The notes beneath the pieces were generated by a model. It worked only from the letters and a program-made list of their open reading frames with translations. It was not told the origin of the DNA and did no database searches. A DNA stretch of 64,000 bases from SZAS-79 sp964599095. GTDB lineage: Bacteria; Pseudomonadota; Gammaproteobacteria; Burkholderiales; SG8-39. This document shows, piece by piece, positions 1-9,150 of this stretch; the first letter of the stretch is position 1; the number at the start of each line of letters is the position of its first letter. Location of the stretch: NCBI GenBank assembly GCA_964599095.1, contig CAZREB010000011.1:80247-144246 (forward strand). Direction: 5' to 3'. Position numbers and translations under genes: made by a program.

Positions 1-529
1 ACCACGCCTCGCCCCGGCCGGCCTCGGCGAGCAGACGGTCGAGGCATCCCGCAAGGTCCCTGCGTTGCTCGGCGAAGCGGGCGAGCCGCGAACTGCAATT
101 CTCGATATGCGCCTGGTCTACATCTGTACGCAGGGTCTGCAGGCGCATGTGGAAAATCTTGAGGCTCAGGATGGAAAGGCGGTCCACCATGGAGCCGGCA
201 GTCTCGGAGTTGAGCCGGGCGCCCGGCTCGAGCCTCGACCCGGCAAGGGCCGTGAGCAGCGCTTCGTCGATGTGCTCGATCGAGTCGTTTCTTTTCTGAT
301 TGTACCCGTCGATCGCGCGCTTGTTCGATGCGATCTCGGAATCCGGCACCTGCGTCCTGCGTGCGAGATCCTCCTCGTCCCACAGCAGGCAGTTGTAGCG
401 ATGATTGAGCTCGATCACCTTCCAGACGCCGGAGGCATGACGCGCGACACCGGCCTTGGCCCATCCCGCCTGCGCGTGGCATCCATCGTGGAACGCGATT
501 AGTTCATCGGAAGACAAGACGGTATTCAT
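1..529 (-). CDS. DUF4254 domain protein, 3' end cut by window edge
   Basis: The frame reads without a stop from an ATG at 529 to the left edge, giving 176 residues. The start MNTVLSSDELIAFHD and the segments VIELNHRYNCLLWDEEDLAR and NSETAGSMVDRLSILSLKIF match, as I recall it, the DUF4254 family, mostly alpha-helical proteins of about 200 residues usually found among lipopolysaccharide or O-antigen genes. No signal peptide or membrane segment is visible, so it is probably cytoplasmic. It lies 34 bases after the glycosyltransferase gene on the same strand and next to waaC/waaA, which supports a part in outer-core or O-chain assembly. The biochemical function is not known. The C-terminus lies outside the window. 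Confidence 0.8.
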   Translation of the reverse strand, partial: MNTVLSSDELIAFHDGCHAQAGWAKAGVARHASGVWKVIELNHRYNCLLWDEEDLARRTQVPDSEIASNKRAIDGYNQKRNDSIEHIDEALLTALAGSRLEPGARLNSETAGSMVDRLSILSLKIFHMRLQTLRTDVDQAHIENCSSRLARFAEQRRDLAGCLDRLLAEAGRGEAW

Positions 530-563
530 TTTGGATCAGCCGGTTGAATTGGCTTGCAGAATG

Positions 564-1337
564 TCAGGGAGAGCGGCCTTGCAGCCGATGCAACTCGGCC
601 AGCTTGGCGTACTTCATGAAACTGTTCATGCAGCCGATGACGACGTGGGCCAGGCCCGGCAACCCGTCGAGGAATCCCAGCCGCAGGAAATACATCTTGA
701 CGAACCGGACGGCCGGACTTGCGATCATCTTCACGATTCCTGCGGAACTTCCGCGCTCGTATAGTTGCTGCGCGGCCAGCGTCGTGTAGCGGTTTTGCTT
801 GTCCATGTACTGCCGCAGGTCTTCGGCCGATTCGTGCATCAGGTCGCCTTCAAGCGTACCGGGGGTCACCGCATAAAGGACCTTTTCATGCACCGGATCG
901 TCGCTCCAGCGCGCGGACCGGCGGTCGAACAGCCTCAGGCTCCAGTCCGGGTAGCCCTCGCCGTGACGAAGCCAGCGCCCCATGAATCGGTTGCAGCGCG
1001 CCATCCGGAATACCGGCGCAACCGGATTCGAAAGTGCGTCGGCGATACTTTTCGCCAGGGCCGGCGACACCGACTCGTCCGCGTCGACGCACAAAACCCA
1101 GTCGTTGCGCGCGCAATCGACGGCAAACTGCTTTTGCCGGCCGAATCCCAGCCATTCCTTCTCGATCACACGGGCGTCGTGCATGCGCGCGATCTCCGGC
1201 GTGCCGTCCGTGCTTCCGGAATCGACGACGACGATCTCGTCGCAGAAGCCAAGCGATTCGAGGCATGCCCTGAGGTACGCCGCGGCGTTCCTAGTGATGA
1301 GGACTGCCGAGAGCGGGGTGCGGATTCGATCGGTCAA
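564..1337 (-). CDS. Family 2 glycosyltransferase (WaaE/KdtX-like)
   Basis: About 257 residues with a GT-A fold. The N-terminal strand TPLSAVLITRN, the VVVDSGSTDGTPEIA loop and the metal-binding VLCVDADE are classic for GT2 enzymes that transfer a sugar from a nucleotide-sugar donor. The shape (DDPVHEKV segment, helical C-terminus with FLDGLPGLAHVVIGCMNSFMKYAKLAE) fits the WaaE/KdtX lipopolysaccharide-core glucosyltransferase group. I chose the TTG at 1337 because family members begin just before TPLSAV. The in-frame ATG at 1430 would add 31 unrelated residues and lies upstream of a TAAAAT box for this gene. Its neighbours are waaC/waaA, divergent, and DUF4254 downstream. The exact acceptor cannot be read from sequence. 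Confidence 0.83.
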   Translation of the reverse strand: MTDRIRTPLSAVLITRNAAAYLRACLESLGFCDEIVVVDSGSTDGTPEIARMHDARVIEKEWLGFGRQKQFAVDCARNDWVLCVDADESVSPALAKSIADALSNPVAPVFRMARCNRFMGRWLRHGEGYPDWSLRLFDRRSARWSDDPVHEKVLYAVTPGTLEGDLMHESAEDLRQYMDKQNRYTTLAAQQLYERGSSAGIVKMIASPAVRFVKMYFLRLGFLDGLPGLAHVVIGCMNSFMKYAKLAELHRLQGRSP

Positions 1338-1349
1338 GAAGTTATCCCG

Positions 1350-1381
1350 TATAATCGTACGGACCTGCGGGTTGCATTTTA
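1350..1381. promoter_or_regulatory. Candidate divergent -10 boxes for waaC and the glycosyltransferase
   Basis: On the plus strand a perfect TATAAT sits at 1350-1355, 94 bases before the waaC ATG, but no good -35 lies upstream. On the minus strand TAAAAT sits at 1381-1376, about 39 bases before the TTG start of the glycosyltransferase, again with a poor -35. The spacing between the two genes fits back-to-back promoters. Both are inferred from the hexamers alone. Confidence 0.35.
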
Positions 1382-1448
1382 GCCCACACCCGTTCCCCGG
1401 CTTCGGGATGTACCTCGCGGTGCGCTCCATCTTTCATCGCCGATCGCC

Positions 1449-2396
1449 ATGCGAATCCTGTTTGTCAAAACATCTTCGCTTGGTGACGTGCTCCACCATT
1501 GTCCTGCGGTCAGCGACGCTCGGTATCGGTTCCCCGAGGCGGCGATCGACTGGGTTGTCGAGGAGTCGTTTGCGGGGATCGCGGAAATGCATCCAGCTGT
1601 GCGTCGCGTCGTCCCGGTGGCCATCAGGCGCTGGCGCAGACGGATCGCAAGCCCCTCCGCCTGGATGGAACTGCGCGAATTCCGGCGCGCGCTACGCAGC
1701 GAGTCCTACGACTGCGTGATCGATACGCAGGGCCTGCTCAAAAGCGCGTTGATCGCGTCTCAGGCCCGCGGTACGACGCACGGTTTCGATGCATCGAGCG
1801 CTCGGGAGCCGCTCGCGAGCCGGTTCTACGATTTTAGCCACCGGATATTGCGCGAAATGCACGCAGTCGAGCGCAATCGCACGCTTACTGCCATGGCGCT
1901 CGGTATCGAGCAGGCCTCGATTTGCGATTACGGTTTGCGGGCCCCGCACGGGGTTCCGGTGCCTGTGCCTTCGCGCTACTGCGTAATGCTCAGCATGACC
2001 AGCCGGGCCGACAAGCTCTGGCCCGAACCGCATTGGGTGGAACTCACAAGAGTCCTGTCTGCCGCGGGGCTGGTGAGCGTGTACCCGTGGGGAAACGCGT
2101 CCGAGCAGGCGCGCTGCCGGCGGATCGTGGAAGCGGCCGGTTCCGGCGTCGTGCCCCGTGCGATGTCGCTGGGGGAGCTTGCGAGTGTCATCTCGGCGTC
2201 CCAGGTGGTGATCGGCGTGGACACTGGCTTGTCTCACCTGGCCGCCGCGCTTCGCGTTCCCGTGGTTGGTCTGTACTGCGGCAGCGAACCGAGGCTCACG
2301 GGCCTGTACGGCAGCGGGAAGTTCAGGAATCTCGGCCGGCCCGGCGAAACCCCGTCCGTCGGCGACGCGGCGTCCGCAATCGAGGCGTTCGCCTGA
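1449..2396 (+). CDS. waaC: Lipopolysaccharide heptosyltransferase I
   Basis: A 315-residue GT9-family enzyme that adds the first L-glycero-D-manno-heptose from ADP-heptose to Kdo2-lipid A on the cytoplasmic face of the inner membrane. The start MRILFVKTSSLGDVLHHCPA is the family signature, with the base-like Asp of SLGD near residue 13. The C-terminal donor domain shows GVDTGLSHLAAALRVPVVGL followed by YCGSEP. Length is normal for WaaC. The stop overlaps the waaA start by one base (TGATG), so the two genes should be translationally coupled. Both act in sequence on the inner core, waaA first in the pathway. Confidence 0.96.
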   Translation: MRILFVKTSSLGDVLHHCPAVSDARYRFPEAAIDWVVEESFAGIAEMHPAVRRVVPVAIRRWRRRIASPSAWMELREFRRALRSESYDCVIDTQGLLKSALIASQARGTTHGFDASSAREPLASRFYDFSHRILREMHAVERNRTLTAMALGIEQASICDYGLRAPHGVPVPVPSRYCVMLSMTSRADKLWPEPHWVELTRVLSAAGLVSVYPWGNASEQARCRRIVEAAGSGVVPRAMSLGELASVISASQVVIGVDTGLSHLAAALRVPVVGLYCGSEPRLTGLYGSGKFRNLGRPGETPSVGDAASAIEAFA

Positions 2397-3658
2397 TGCT
2401 GCGCGCAGCCTATTCGCTTGCGCTCTGGATTGCGTTGCCGCTGGTAGCGCTGAAGCTCTGGCTTCGCGGCCGGCGCGAACCCGGATATCGGCAGGGCGTA
2501 GGCGAACGCTTCGGCCGCTATGCATTTAGGGCCCAAGCCCCCGTGATATGGCTGCATGCGGTGTCCGTCGGCGAAGTGCGCGCAAGCGTTCCCCTTGTCA
2601 GCGCGCTTCGGGCCGAATATCCGACCCATGTGATGCTCATCACGTGCATGACCGCGGCCGGTCGGGAGGCGATCGACCAGGTGTACGGTGAAAGCGTGCT
2701 TGCGGCCTTCCTGCCGTACGACTACCCGTTCGCCGTGCGCCGGTTCCTCGATCATTTCCGGCCCCGCCTGGGCGTGTTGATGGAGACCGAAATCTGGATC
2801 AACCTTCTCGCCGAATGCCGGAGGCGATCGCTCGGAATGGTTCTCGCCAACGCACGCATGTCGCTGCGTTCGGCGCAGGGATACCGCCGGTTGTCGGCGC
2901 TTACGCGCCCGGCCTTCGAGAGCCTGGCGATTGTGTGCGCACAGAGCGAGGCGGATGCAAACCGGATCGCAGCGCTCGGCGCGCACAGGGTCGAAGTGTG
3001 TGGGAACCTCAAGTTCGATGTCCGGCTGGACGACCGCCTGCTCGCGGCCGGCGCCGCCCTCCGGACGTCGCTGGCGCGCGAGAAAGTCCTTGTTCTCGCA
3101 AGCACACGCGACGGCGAGGAAGCCCTGCTCCTGCAGGCCCTTCGCGCAACGAACCCCGGGGACGTCTTCGTCATCGTGGTTCCGCGACACCCCCAGCGGT
3201 TCGAAGACGTGGCTGTGCTGCTTGAATCGGCGGGACTCGCGTTTTCGCGGCGAAGCGACGGTGGTCCGGTGACCGGCCGGCAGGTGCTCCTCGGCGATAC
3301 GATGGGTGAGATGCCCGCCTACTATGCCGCCGCTGACGTGGCGATCATCGGCGGCACGCTGCTTCCATATGGCGGCCAGAACCTGATCGAGGCGAGCGCG
3401 GCCGGCGTGCCGGTGATCCTGGGCCCGCATGTCTACAATTTCGGCGAGGCAGCACGGCAGGCAGTGGCTTGCGGTGCCGCTCTCCAGGTGGGAGACGCGG
3501 CCGAAGCCATCAGGCTGGCCGTCGCTCTCCTTGGCGATCCGGGTCGGCTGGAAGCGATGCGCAAGGCCGGCCTCGCTTTCTGTGCCTCGCATCGGGGCGC
3601 CACCCGCCAGCACGTGGAGGCGATCCGCGCGCTCCTCGCTGGCAGCGAGACCGCCTAG
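2396..3658 (+). CDS. waaA: 3-deoxy-D-manno-octulosonic acid transferase
   Basis: A 420-residue GT30 enzyme that transfers Kdo from CMP-Kdo to the lipid A precursor at the inner membrane. The N-terminus MLRAAYSLALWIALPLVALK is the expected membrane anchor. Family motifs are WLHAVSVGEVRA, the catalytic-Glu region METEIWINLLAECRRR, LANARMS, and the C-terminal GGTLLPYGGQNLIEASAAG with GPHVYNF. The ATG at 2396 gives the standard length. The same frame stays open 158 codons further upstream through waaC, but that part is not homologous. It overlaps the convergent tolC gene by four bases at the 3' end, leaving no room for a separate terminator. Confidence 0.97.
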   Translation: MLRAAYSLALWIALPLVALKLWLRGRREPGYRQGVGERFGRYAFRAQAPVIWLHAVSVGEVRASVPLVSALRAEYPTHVMLITCMTAAGREAIDQVYGESVLAAFLPYDYPFAVRRFLDHFRPRLGVLMETEIWINLLAECRRRSLGMVLANARMSLRSAQGYRRLSALTRPAFESLAIVCAQSEADANRIAALGAHRVEVCGNLKFDVRLDDRLLAAGAALRTSLAREKVLVLASTRDGEEALLLQALRATNPGDVFVIVVPRHPQRFEDVAVLLESAGLAFSRRSDGGPVTGRQVLLGDTMGEMPAYYAAADVAIIGGTLLPYGGQNLIEASAAGVPVILGPHVYNFGEAARQAVACGAALQVGDAAEAIRLAVALLGDPGRLEAMRKAGLAFCASHRGATRQHVEAIRALLAGSETA

Positions 3659-5001
3659 AACTGGAGGGCCTTGTTGACCTCGTCGAGGTCTTCCTCGCGG
3701 AGGCTTCCGGCGGCCGCCTTGAGTTTCAGGTAGTTCGTGATGGTGTTATAGCGGGCTGTTGCAAGGTCACGCCGGGTCGAGAAGAGTTGCTGCTGGGCGT
3801 TGAGAACGTCGATATTGATCCGGACGCCGACTTCGTAGCCCAGCTTGTTCGAATCCAGCGCGCTCTGGCTGGAAACGAGCGCAGCCTCCAGGGCCGTGAT
3901 CTGAGCAATGCCGTTGATCACGCCGAGATAGGACTGCCGCGAAGACAGCGCACTTGTGCGGCGCGCGTTTTCGAGGTCCTGCTTGGCTTTTTCGTAATTT
4001 GCGCTGGCTTCCCTCTCGCGCGACGAAAGTGCGCCGCCTTGGTACAGCGGCACGCTGACCTGGAGGCCGACCGACGTTGGGGTCAACAGGCTGCCGGTCG
4101 CGGAGATATTCGATCCGGTTTGGTTGGTCTGCCCGATGGACGCGACCAGGTCGAGCGTCGGATAGTTTGCCGATCGGGTGCGCTTGATCTCCAGGCCTGC
4201 GATTTCGCTTGCCGCCTCCTGGATCAGCACCGGGAAGCTCTGCTTTTCGGCGATTTCAACCCAGCTTTGCATACTGTTCGGGTTGGGCGGTGAGAGTTTC
4301 ACGTCGCTGCGCAGAGGCTTCAACTTGTCGTAGGCCTTGCCGGTCACCTGCTGAAGCGTGCGCTGCTTGACTTCGAGGTCGTTTAGCGCCGAGATCTCCT
4401 GCGCCGCGTTCAAGTCGTAGCGCGCCTGCGCTTCATGGGTGTCCGTGATGGTCGCGGTGCCTACTTCGAAATTGCGCTTTGCCTGGGCGAGTTGTTCGGA
4501 TATCGCGGCCTTCTGGGCGCGCACCAGCGCCAGCGTGTCCTGTGCCGACAGGACGTCGAAATAAGCCTGTGCGGACCGGATGACGAGGTCCTGGGCCGCC
4601 TGCCCGAAAACGGCCTCGGCCTGGCGGACCTGGAATTCGGCCTGCTCGTACTGCGCCTTGTTCTGCGGACGATAGAGCGGCTGGGAAAACGTGATCTGAT
4701 AGGTCGTCGTGTTGAAAGTACGCGTCGTTGCGGGTGCCGGATTCGGCCCGCGTCCATCGATGTCGAGGTTGGTCCGGGTAGCGCTCGAAGTGAGCCCGAC
4801 GCTCGGCAGGATCAGCGAGCGTCCTTGCGGGAGCTTTTCCAGGCCTGCCTGGAGCGCATAGCGGGCCGCGCCATATTGAGCGTCGTAACTTCGAGCGTCG
4901 CGGAACACCTGCTTCAGGTCCTCTGCGCCGGAGAGCAACGGGCAGCCGGTCGCGAACGCGAACGCGCAGAGGGCCGCAAGTCTGTTGAAACGGAAGATCA
5001 T
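3655..5001 (-). CDS. tolC: TolC-family outer-membrane efflux channel
   Basis: A 448-residue precursor with a signal peptide (MIFRFNRLAALCAFAFATG, likely cut near SGAED). The rest is the OEP/TolC repeat pattern of long helices and two beta segments: TYQITFSQPLYR in the first half and VGLQVSVPLYQGGALSSRE in the second, then an ARYNTITNYLKLKAAAGSL end. It forms the trimeric exit duct for tripartite pumps and type I secretion. It is the last gene of the minus-strand unit that begins with tetR and encodes the membrane fusion and RND proteins, so its natural partner pump is at hand. It follows the rhodanese gene after 21 bases. Confidence 0.95.
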   Translation of the reverse strand: MIFRFNRLAALCAFAFATGCPLLSGAEDLKQVFRDARSYDAQYGAARYALQAGLEKLPQGRSLILPSVGLTSSATRTNLDIDGRGPNPAPATTRTFNTTTYQITFSQPLYRPQNKAQYEQAEFQVRQAEAVFGQAAQDLVIRSAQAYFDVLSAQDTLALVRAQKAAISEQLAQAKRNFEVGTATITDTHEAQARYDLNAAQEISALNDLEVKQRTLQQVTGKAYDKLKPLRSDVKLSPPNPNSMQSWVEIAEKQSFPVLIQEAASEIAGLEIKRTRSANYPTLDLVASIGQTNQTGSNISATGSLLTPTSVGLQVSVPLYQGGALSSREREASANYEKAKQDLENARRTSALSSRQSYLGVINGIAQITALEAALVSSQSALDSNKLGYEVGVRINIDVLNAQQQLFSTRRDLATARYNTITNYLKLKAAAGSLREEDLDEVNKALQF

Positions 5002-5022
5002 GATCTTGCTCTCTGCCTTTGC

Positions 5023-5340
5023 TCAGTAGGTCGGCATGGTGGGGTCGACTGATCGGGCCCACGCGTCGACGCCGCCCGCCAGGTTATGGACATTCCCGAA
5101 TCCCTGGCGCTCGAGGAACGCCGCGACCTGCATGCTGCGACCACCATGGTGGCAGATCACGACGATCTCCGAACCCGGGTCGAGTTCGGTGAACCTGGAC
5201 GGGATCTCGCGCATCGGGATCAGCGTCGACCCTTCGATGCGCGCAGTCTGGAATTCCCACGCCTCGCGCACGTCAAGCAGCCGAAGCTGACGGCCGCCGG
5301 CAAGCTCTGCCTTCAATTGCACCGGCAAGATATTCTTCAT
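5023..5340 (-). CDS. Single-domain rhodanese-like protein
   Basis: A 105-residue, single rhodanese domain. RLLDVREAWEFQTARIEGS is the CH2A strand and start motif, and the active-site loop reads CHHGGRS, keeping the catalytic Cys and the C-x-x-G-x-R pattern. It should carry a persulfide on that Cys; the physiological sulfur acceptor is unknown. The ATG at 5340 (MKNILPVQLKAEL) gives a clean domain start; an upstream in-frame ATG would overlap the pcm-like gene with unrelated sequence. Only two bases separate it from the end of the methyltransferase gene. No signal peptide is visible, so it is cytoplasmic. Confidence 0.92.
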   Translation of the reverse strand: MKNILPVQLKAELAGGRQLRLLDVREAWEFQTARIEGSTLIPMREIPSRFTELDPGSEIVVICHHGGRSMQVAAFLERQGFGNVHNLAGGVDAWARSVDPTMPTY

Positions 5341-5342
5341 TT

Positions 5343-6032
5343 TCAGAATTCGAATCGCGAGGGACGCTGCGCGTTCTCGAGCGGGGGGATTGCCGTGTCG
5401 AACAACTCGGCGCTCGCGAACATTCCGGGGCCCGTGCACGACACCAGTTTGGCCACCATCACCGGGGCATCGCCGACGATTGCGAACAGTCGGCCGCCTG
5501 GGGCCAGCTGGTCCAGGAGTGACTGCGGGAGCACTGGCGTCGAGCCAGTGAGCGCGATTGCGTCATATGGTGCCTGCGCGGGCCAGCCCCTCGCGGCATC
5601 GCCTATCTCGAGCGAGATGTTCTCCACGCCGTGCCGCGCAAGGTTGCTGCGCCCGAATTCGGCCAGTCGTGGATTGATCTCGACTGAAAGCACATGGGCC
5701 GCGCGGTGAGCGAGCAGGGCTGTCAGGTATCCGCTGCCGGTGCCGACTTCGAGCACGCGATCGGCTTTCTTCAATCCCAGCGCCTGGACAATGCGCGCCT
5801 CCATCTTGGGCGGCATCATTCGCTCGCCGGGCTTAGCTCCGGCGCCGATCGGGATCTCCATGTCCGTAAAGGCAAGCGCGCGATAGACCGCCGGTACGAA
5901 ATCCTCGCGAGGTACCACGTACAGGAGGTCGAGCACGTCCTGATCCAGCACCTCCCACGTTCGGATCTGCTGTTCGACCATGTTGAAGCGGGCCTGCTCG
6001 AAATTCATCGGAGCCATGGTTCGTCCGGTCAT
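5343..6032 (-). CDS. pcm: Protein-L-isoaspartate O-methyltransferase family protein
   Basis: About 229 residues. It shows the SAM-binding motif I, RVLEVGTGSGYLTALLA, and SVEINPRLAEFGRSNLARHG typical of PCMT, with a C-terminal LAPGGRLFAIVG strand. The start MNFEQARFNMVEQQIRTWEV is that of the betaproteobacterial branch next to tolC. The segment where classical PCMTs have a Ser/Thr-rich catalytic loop reads KPGERMMPPKMEARIVQAL, so isoaspartate repair activity is not certain. The ATG at 6032 overlaps the RND gene stop (ATGA); Met at 6008 is an equally plausible start by homology. It lies inside an efflux operon, between the pump and rhodanese/tolC genes. Confidence 0.87.
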   Translation of the reverse strand: MTGRTMAPMNFEQARFNMVEQQIRTWEVLDQDVLDLLYVVPREDFVPAVYRALAFTDMEIPIGAGAKPGERMMPPKMEARIVQALGLKKADRVLEVGTGSGYLTALLAHRAAHVLSVEINPRLAEFGRSNLARHGVENISLEIGDAARGWPAQAPYDAIALTGSTPVLPQSLLDQLAPGGRLFAIVGDAPVMVAKLVSCTGPGMFASAELFDTAIPPLENAQRPSRFEF

Positions 6033-9000
6033 TGCGAAGGAAGGACGCCAAGTTTACCAAAGCATCGCCTCGCCCATTCGGCCAAATCGTCCAGATAGGT
6101 GTAGATCACCGGCACGACGACCAGCGTCAGCAGGCTCGACGTAATGACCCCGCCGATCACCGCCTGCCCCATCGGGGAGCGTTGCTCGCCGCCCTCGCCC
6201 AGCCCGAGCGCCAGCGGGACCATGCCGAAGATCATCGCAAGCGTGGTCATCAGGATCGGCCGCAGCCGGATGCGGCCCGCTGCCAGCACGGCGGCGCGGC
6301 GGCCGGCGCCGGCCTTGCGTTCCTGGTTGACGAAATCGACCAGCAGAATCGCGTTCTTTGTGACCAGACCCATCAGCATGATGAAACCGATGATGGAGAA
6401 GATATTGAGCGTCGAGCGAAACAGCATCAGCGCGAGGATCACCCCGATCAGCGAGAGCGGCAGGGACATCATGATCGCGACCGGCTGGAGGAAACTCGCG
6501 AACTGGGACGCGAGTATCAGGTAGATGAACACGATGGCGAGGACCAGCGCCTGGCCGGCAAAACTCATCGATTCCTGGATGTCCTTGGAGGATCCTCCCA
6601 TCGTATAGCGATAGCCCGGCGGGAGCGGGATGCCGTCGAGCTTTCCGCGCATGTCCTGTGCAGCGTCTCCGGCAGCGCGGTTGAATACGTTTGCGGTCAC
6701 CAGCACCTCTCGCAACTGCTCCTTGCGATTGATCTGTTGGGCGCCGCTGGCGTTGCCTATTGTGGCAATCTCGCGCAATGTAACCATCCTGGGGGAACCG
6801 GCCGCATCGGTCTGGTTGCTCGTCAACGGGACCCGCGCAAGGTCTTCAGGGCGAGCGCGATCAGCGCGGGCGAGGCGCACCTGTACGTCGTAATACTGGT
6901 CGTCGGGTCCGCGCCAGTTGCCGACCGCTTCACCGGCGAGAAGCGGCCGCAGCGCGGCCGCCACCTGCCCGATGCCGACACCGAGGTCGCTGGCCAGTTC
7001 GCGCTTCACTTCGACCGAAAGCTGCGGCTTGGCCGCTTTGTTGGAGGATTCCACATCCACCGCGCCAGGGACTTCGCGCATCGCGGCCATGACCTGCCGG
7101 GCAATGCCGTCGAGCAGGTCCCTGTCCTGACCGAGGATCGAGACCTGGAGGGGTTTGCCGCTGGAAACCGACTTGTAGGCCCCGATCTGCGTCAGTTCGA
7201 TTCCGGCGATGCGCCCGAGCCGCTCGCGCATAGGCTGGGTCAGGGCCGATTGCGAGCGATTCCGCTCCTTGCGGGGAACCAGCTGCACGAAAATGTTGAC
7301 GCTGTTCTTTCCCTGGGCAAAACCGGTATTGATCGTGGCATAGGTGTATCGCACCTCCCGAAACTCGCGCAGCACCGCTTCCGCTTGGCGGGCCTTTTGG
7401 GTCGACAGTTCGAGCGAGGAGCCGACCGGAGTGGTGAACTGCACCTGCAGTTCCGACAGGTCCGGCTCGGGGACGAACTCTGTGCCGACGAATTTCATCA
7501 GCGGAAAACTGCCGAAGAATGCGACCACCGCGATCGCGAGAACGGTCTTGCGCCGTGAAAGGCTCCAACCCAGCAGCCTTTCGTAGCGGGCCGAGAACCT
7601 TTCCATAAGGCGGTGGAACCAGGCGAGCAGGCGGCCGAGAGGCCCGGCGCTGAATTTCCCCTCCGCCTGCGGGTCGTGCCAGATCGACGAGAGCATCGGG
7701 TCGAGCGTGAAGCTGACGAACATCGAGATCAGCACTGCCGCCACCACGGTCAGGCCGAATTGGTGGAAGAAGCGCCCGATGATCCCGCCCATGAAACCGA
7801 CCGGCAGGAAGACCGCCACGATCGAGAATGTCGTCGCCAGAACCGCCAGGCCGATTTCGCGCGTGCCTTCGAGCGCGGCGGCGTGGTGATCCTTGCCCAT
7901 CGCCACGTGCCGGACGATGTTCTCGCGGACCACGATGGCATCGTCGATCAGCAGGCCGACCGACAGCGACAACGCCATCAACGTGAGGACGTTGAGCGTG
8001 AACCCGAATGCGTAGATGAACAGAAACGTTCCGATCAGCGCGATCGGCAGAGTGAGCCCGGTGATCACTGTGCTGCGCCACGAAGCCAGGAACAGAAACA
8101 CGATCGCAATGGTCAGCAGCGCCCCTTCGAAAAGCGTCGTCTTAACGTCGGCAACCGAATTGCGGATTCCCATCGAGGCATCCCGCACGATGCCGACCTT
8201 GACGTCCGCAGGCACCAGACCCTTGAGGTCGGCTACGACGCGCCGGACGCCGTCGACGACGGCAATCGTGTTCTCGCCTTGCGACTTGATGATGTCGATC
8301 GAGATCGCGCGCTCGCCGTTCACCAGCGCGATCGTCTCTTCCTCCTGCTGGCCGTCCTCGATGTCTGCGACCTGGCCGAGGGTCACCGCCTTGCCGCCAC
8401 GGCGCGCCACGATCAGGTTCTGGAAGTCGCGCGGGTTGGCCACGCGCGCCTTGATCTGGACGATTTTTTCCTGGGTTTGCGTGGTGATGGCGCCTGCGGG
8501 CAGTTCCTGATTCTCCGTCTGCAGCGCCCGGACCACCTGGTCTGCACCGATCTTCTGTGCCTCCATGTCTTCCAGCCGGAGGTAGACCTTGATCTCGCGT
8601 TTCACGCCGCCCACGAGGGTGGCCTGCCCGACCCCGCCCACATTTTCGAGCCGCTTCTTGATGACCTGGTCGGCGAGCGTCGAGAGTTCCCGCAGGCTTC
8701 GGCCCGACGCGGTCACCGACACCGAGACGATCGGGTAATCGTCCGGGTTGAAGCGGGAGATCCGCGGCTCCTTGATCTCGTCTCGGAAGACCGGCTTAAG
8801 GATCGCGATCTTTTCGCGCACATCTTGTGCAGCGATTTTCGGCTCGATGCTGAGGTCGAACTCGATGATGACGACCGAAAGGCCTTCGTAGGAACGCGAC
8901 GAAAGCGTCTTGATCCCGCTGATGGTATTGACCGCCTCCTCGACCTTGCGCGTGACCTCCTCCTCGACGTTTTCGGGGGAGGCGCCGGGATATTCAGTCT

Positions 9001-9142
9001 GGACGACAACGACCGGGAAGCTCACGTCCGGGAACTGCTCGACCGGAAGGCGGTTATAGGAAAACAGGCCGAGCACCAGCAGGGCGGCCATCATCATGGT
9101 CGCGAAGACCGGGTTATGGATGCTGACGCGCGTAAACCACAT
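6029..9142 (-). CDS. RND-family (HAE1-type) efflux pump, inner-membrane permease
   Basis: A 1037-residue proton-driven transporter of the AcrB/MdtB type. TM1 and the entry to the porter domain are visible at the N-terminus (SIHNPVFATMMMAALLVLGL, QFPDVSFPVVVVQTEYPGAS). TM4 carries the proton-relay pair D400-D401 in VGLLIDDAIVVRENIVRH, and TM10 has the paired Lys in MGLVTKNAILLVDF. Length is that of a complete pump with two porter halves. It sits eight bases after its membrane fusion protein gene and overlaps the following pcm-like gene by four bases. Substrates cannot be predicted; the order suggests a drug or metabolite exporter using the local TolC. Confidence 0.96.
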   Translation of the reverse strand: MWFTRVSIHNPVFATMMMAALLVLGLFSYNRLPVEQFPDVSFPVVVVQTEYPGASPENVEEEVTRKVEEAVNTISGIKTLSSRSYEGLSVVIIEFDLSIEPKIAAQDVREKIAILKPVFRDEIKEPRISRFNPDDYPIVSVSVTASGRSLRELSTLADQVIKKRLENVGGVGQATLVGGVKREIKVYLRLEDMEAQKIGADQVVRALQTENQELPAGAITTQTQEKIVQIKARVANPRDFQNLIVARRGGKAVTLGQVADIEDGQQEEETIALVNGERAISIDIIKSQGENTIAVVDGVRRVVADLKGLVPADVKVGIVRDASMGIRNSVADVKTTLFEGALLTIAIVFLFLASWRSTVITGLTLPIALIGTFLFIYAFGFTLNVLTLMALSLSVGLLIDDAIVVRENIVRHVAMGKDHHAAALEGTREIGLAVLATTFSIVAVFLPVGFMGGIIGRFFHQFGLTVVAAVLISMFVSFTLDPMLSSIWHDPQAEGKFSAGPLGRLLAWFHRLMERFSARYERLLGWSLSRRKTVLAIAVVAFFGSFPLMKFVGTEFVPEPDLSELQVQFTTPVGSSLELSTQKARQAEAVLREFREVRYTYATINTGFAQGKNSVNIFVQLVPRKERNRSQSALTQPMRERLGRIAGIELTQIGAYKSVSSGKPLQVSILGQDRDLLDGIARQVMAAMREVPGAVDVESSNKAAKPQLSVEVKRELASDLGVGIGQVAAALRPLLAGEAVGNWRGPDDQYYDVQVRLARADRARPEDLARVPLTSNQTDAAGSPRMVTLREIATIGNASGAQQINRKEQLREVLVTANVFNRAAGDAAQDMRGKLDGIPLPPGYRYTMGGSSKDIQESMSFAGQALVLAIVFIYLILASQFASFLQPVAIMMSLPLSLIGVILALMLFRSTLNIFSIIGFIMLMGLVTKNAILLVDFVNQERKAGAGRRAAVLAAGRIRLRPILMTTLAMIFGMVPLALGLGEGGEQRSPMGQAVIGGVITSSLLTLVVVPVIYTYLDDLAEWARRCFGKLGVLPSQ

Positions 9143-9150
9143 GGGCGGGC

